Under the pieces are notes generated by a model. The model did no database searches. It saw only the letters and a program-made list of their open reading frames with translations, and was not told the DNA's origin. A DNA stretch of 47,145 bases, taken from contig NZ_UPHT01000090.1 of assembly GCF_900566085.1 (NCBI RefSeq), positions 1-47,145 on the forward strand, in the 5' to 3' direction. Of the stretch, positions 44,969 to 47,145 are shown in pieces. Origin of the DNA: Mycobacterium attenuatum (GTDB lineage Bacteria; Actinomycetota; Actinomycetes; Mycobacteriales; Mycobacteriaceae). The position numbers and the translations under genes were made by a program. Position 1 is the stretch's first letter. The number at the start of each line of letters is the position of its first letter.

Positions 44969-45946
44969 TCAGTCCACCCGCAGGATCGGTGAGCCGGAGA
45001 AGTCGGGTGGTTGGGGACCGAGTGCGGCGGTCACCGACCGCGGCACCGAGATATCGGCGAGGTAAAGAGCCCCGACTTGCCGGGCCTTGCGCATACCGAC
45101 CTTTGGCAGCGCCAGTGTCAGCGTTGCATCGGCTGTGACGGCGTCGCCGGGCGCCTGTCCCGATGTGACGTCAAGTCCGCTGGGTGTGTCCAGCGCGATC
45201 ACCGAACTCGCGGACGTCATCGCGGCGATCAGCTCGGCGGCCCGTCCGCGTGGCGCGCCGCGCAGGGAATAGCCGATCAGCGCGTCCACGGCGATATCGG
45301 CATCGACGACGGTATCGCTGGTCGCCACTTGCATCCGCTGCAGAATGTCGAACTGGTGCGCCGGTACTGGGCTCAGCTGGTCGGCCGGACCGCCTAGCGT
45401 GACCACGACGTCGACGCCTGCATTGGCCAGATGGCGGGCCGCTACCAATCCGCCGCCGCCATTGCCCCCGGAACCGGCGACCACGGCGACCCGGTCGGGC
45501 GCTGCCAGAGCAAGGACCAGACGGGCCAGGTGGTGCCCGGCGTTCTCCATCATCTGAATCAGGTCGATGCGCAAGTCCTGCATCATCACGCGGTCCACCT
45601 CGACCATCTGCTCCCTGGTCAGCCAACCGATATCGTTGGCAGCCACGGCGGGAAACGCCTCGCTAGGCCGCCCGCTGACATCTATTCCGGCGAGCAGGTG
45701 ACCGGCGTATCGCAGCGGCCAGCCTTCGGCGCTGCCGTAGCGGTGTTCGGCGGATTGGAGCAGACCCACCAGCTGGCTTCGGGACGGCAACCGCCCGGCG
45801 CGGTCCCACAACCGCGCCTGCAGGTAACCGCTGTACCAGAGTGCCCACTCGGGGTCGGCGCCGTCGGTGTCGGCATAAGCCTGGTGGTGCCGTTGGCCGG
45901 TCTCCACCAGCAGGTCGGCCAGTTCGGTGACGGTTATCGAGATCAT
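44969..45946 (-). CDS. nnrE: NAD(P)H-hydrate epimerase (YjeF_N) fused to an N-terminal helical domain
   Basis: The 325-residue protein has an N-terminal helical domain (about residues 1-88; VTELADLLVETGQRHHQAYADTD...WALWYSGYLQARLWDRAGRLPS) also found alone or fused to others in actinobacteria, and a C-terminal YjeF_N domain: LTREQMVEVDRVMMQDLRIDLIQMMENAG, VAVVAGSGGNGGGGLVAARHL, VDALIGYSLRGAPRG, and ALDTPSGLDVTSG. The canonical GNNGGDG is GGNGGGG here, losing the Asp. The dehydratase (YjeF_C) domain is absent, unlike the bifunctional Rv3433c. It repairs hydrated NAD(P)H by family. ATG 45946 is used. Confidence 0.85.
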   Translation of the reverse strand: MISITVTELADLLVETGQRHHQAYADTDGADPEWALWYSGYLQARLWDRAGRLPSRSQLVGLLQSAEHRYGSAEGWPLRYAGHLLAGIDVSGRPSEAFPAVAANDIGWLTREQMVEVDRVMMQDLRIDLIQMMENAGHHLARLVLALAAPDRVAVVAGSGGNGGGGLVAARHLANAGVDVVVTLGGPADQLSPVPAHQFDILQRMQVATSDTVVDADIAVDALIGYSLRGAPRGRAAELIAAMTSASSVIALDTPSGLDVTSGQAPGDAVTADATLTLALPKVGMRKARQVGALYLADISVPRSVTAALGPQPPDFSGSPILRVD

Positions 45947-46479
45947 GTCGTCGCGCCCATCATGTTCTGGTTCGGCGTCGGGGCACCGGGGGGGTTGGTT
46001 ACTTGCAGGGCCTGGCACCACGGCGCGCTCGGACCCGAAATACCCCCCGAAACACCTTCGCCCGTTCATTTGCCGGCTCGGACGGCTCCGCCTCGGCTGT
46101 CGCCATCAATCGTCGCTCCTGGCATGGGTGAAGTTCGGGCTTTATTGCGGCCGGCATCACGCTACTCCGCCGACGGCGCGCCGGCGTGGGTTTACCGCGG
46201 GTGGGCGATCACGGTGCCTGACGAATCCATGGTCGGCCAGTTGCCGCGATGCCGAGCATTGGTTGTGGATCCGCTGAAAGCCTGCTGAAAGTCAGCTTGT
46301 CCGGCGGCGCCGAAATTACCCTCAACCTAGAGAGAATCGTCGGTGATCAGCGCTGCCCGTTGCAGTTGCAGAAGATTGCTGATGCCGAATGTGATTGCGG
46401 CACAGCGATTATCGTAGCGCGCGCCGATGGCGCCGTGGCGCATGCGAAGCGTCGAGCTTGGCGGGTGAGGAGATGGCAA
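45947..46479. other. Intergenic region between divergent nnrE and PE_PGRS genes
   Basis: About 530 bases. No gene is recognised; the plus frame ending at 46288 is mostly a shadow of nnrE. The promoters of both divergent genes must lie here. A plus-strand GAGGAG precedes the PE_PGRS start by about nine bases. Confidence 0.5.
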
Positions 46480-47145
46480 ATGTCGTTTGTGATTGCTGCG
46501 CCGGAGGCGATCGCGGCCGCGGCCCGGGGCTTGGCCTCGATGGGATCGGCGTTGAGCGCGGCGAACGCTGCGGCGGCGGGGCCGACGGCGGGGTTGCTGG
46601 CTGCTGGTAGCGACGAAGTGTCAGCCGCCATCGCGGCATTGTTCAGTTCACACGGTCAGGACTACCAAACGCTCAGCGCAAGGATGGCGATGCTGCATAA
46701 CCAGTTCGTGCAGACGTTGGCCGGGGCTGCAAACTCCTACGTCGGCGCCGAGGCGGCCAATGTCTCGCCTCTGCAGACTCTGGAGCAGGACCTGCTCAAT
46801 GTGATCAACGCACCCACGGAAGCCCTGCTGGGTCGCCCGCTTATTGGAAATGGCGCCAACGGTGCCCCCGGAACCGGGGCCAACGGCGCGCCTGGCGGGC
46901 TGCTGTACGGCAATGGCGGAGCGGGCGGGTCGGGCGCGCCCAACAAAAACGGCGGAAACGGCGGGGCGGCCGGCCTGATCGGAAACGGCGGGGCCGGCGG
47001 GGCCGGCGGAAACGGCGGGATCGTCAATGGCGCGGGCGGTAACGGCGGGGCCGGCGGGGCCGGCGGCCTGCTGTTGGGCAACGGCGGCCACGGCGGAGCA
47101 GGCGGACTTGCCTCCGGAAACAACCCCGGCGGCATAGGCGGGGCG
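46480..47145 (+). CDS. PE_PGRS family protein (partial, runs off the window)
   Basis: From ATG 46480 the frame stays open to the last base and gives 222 residues. The PE domain is classical: [21 protein letters not shown], then [31 protein letters not shown]. After the linker comes [14 protein letters not shown], followed by PGRS repeats ([19 protein letters not shown]). GAGGAG lies upstream at about 46466-46471. The C-terminus is outside the window. Confidence 0.9.
   Translation, partial: MSFVIAAPEAIAAAARGLASMGSALSAANAAAAGPTAGLLAAGSDEVSAAIAALFSSHGQDYQTLSARMAMLHNQFVQTLAGAANSYVGAEAANVSPLQTLEQDLLNVINAPTEALLGRPLIGNGANGAPGTGANGAPGGLLYGNGGAGGSGAPNKNGGNGGAAGLIGNGGAGGAGGNGGIVNGAGGNGGAGGAGGLLLGNGGHGGAGGLASGNNPGGIGGA

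Noticed and set aside
45431..46288. A 285-codon plus-strand frame across the nnrE gene
   Set aside because: Mostly antisense to nnrE; its last part (46140-46288) has no recognisable domain or start.

Overview
The window is a GC-rich stretch of chromosome from a Mycobacterium, most likely a slow grower related to the M. tuberculosis/M. kansasii group. The evidence is two PE_PGRS genes, a PE_PGRS-type aspartic protease (PecA/PE_PGRS35-like), a PPE-SVP gene, a PE35-like gene, a mycolic-acid cyclopropane synthase, two cutinase-like (Culp) proteins, a furA-katG operon and an L,D-transpeptidase of the LdtMt type. The convergent pair cfp21 / PE_PGRS35-like matches the order Rv1984c/Rv1983 of M. tuberculosis. 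Species cannot be fixed from sequence alone.

Left end (1-3.9 kb) is an insertion-sequence cluster: the tail of an IS21-type istB, then an IS3-family element (183-2698) split by an IS110-family element (1056-2358). The IS110 left end carries a convincing bridge-RNA candidate. It has segments equal or complementary to both element ends, including the core dinucleotide, held between paired stems. Next to the cluster sits an orphan PE35-like gene without PPE or Esx partners.

3.9-7.6 kb: a CitA/DcuS-like sensor kinase and response regulator pair, a frameshifted four-helix membrane gene, and a shortened NAD-binding (SDR-like) gene. 7.8-13.5 kb: two related exported proteins, a small membrane protein, a free-standing EF-Tu domain-2-like protein, a GH16 glucanase, an MDR oxidoreductase and a methyltransferase. 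13.7-18.5 kb: a small protein, an M48-type metalloprotease, a full-length serpin with an intact hinge, a cutinase, and an F420-type luciferase-like oxidoreductase. 18.5-25.2 kb: a decayed alpha/beta hydrolase, a cysteine-rich secreted protein, an L,D-transpeptidase, a coiled-coil protein plus a C39-like lipoprotein, and katG-furA with a near-consensus leaderless promoter.

25.3-35.3 kb: an SRPBCC protein, a CmaA1-like cyclopropane synthase, a zinc-ribbon protein, a long leader before a PPE/PE_PGRS pair, a radical SAM enzyme with different codon use, cfp21, and the PecA-like protease. 35.5-47.1 kb: HrpA helicase, an FAD monooxygenase, a divergent cyclic-nucleotide pair (CNB-RHH protein and an SRPBCC-zinc ribbon-class III cyclase), an operon of an unusual NAD(P)HX epimerase fusion with a LOG-family protein, and the start of another PE_PGRS gene that runs off the end.

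The most interesting signals are the IS110 bridge RNA, the mycobacterial serpin, the divergent cAMP module, the NnrE-fusion/LOG operon and the stand-alone EF-Tu domain 2.
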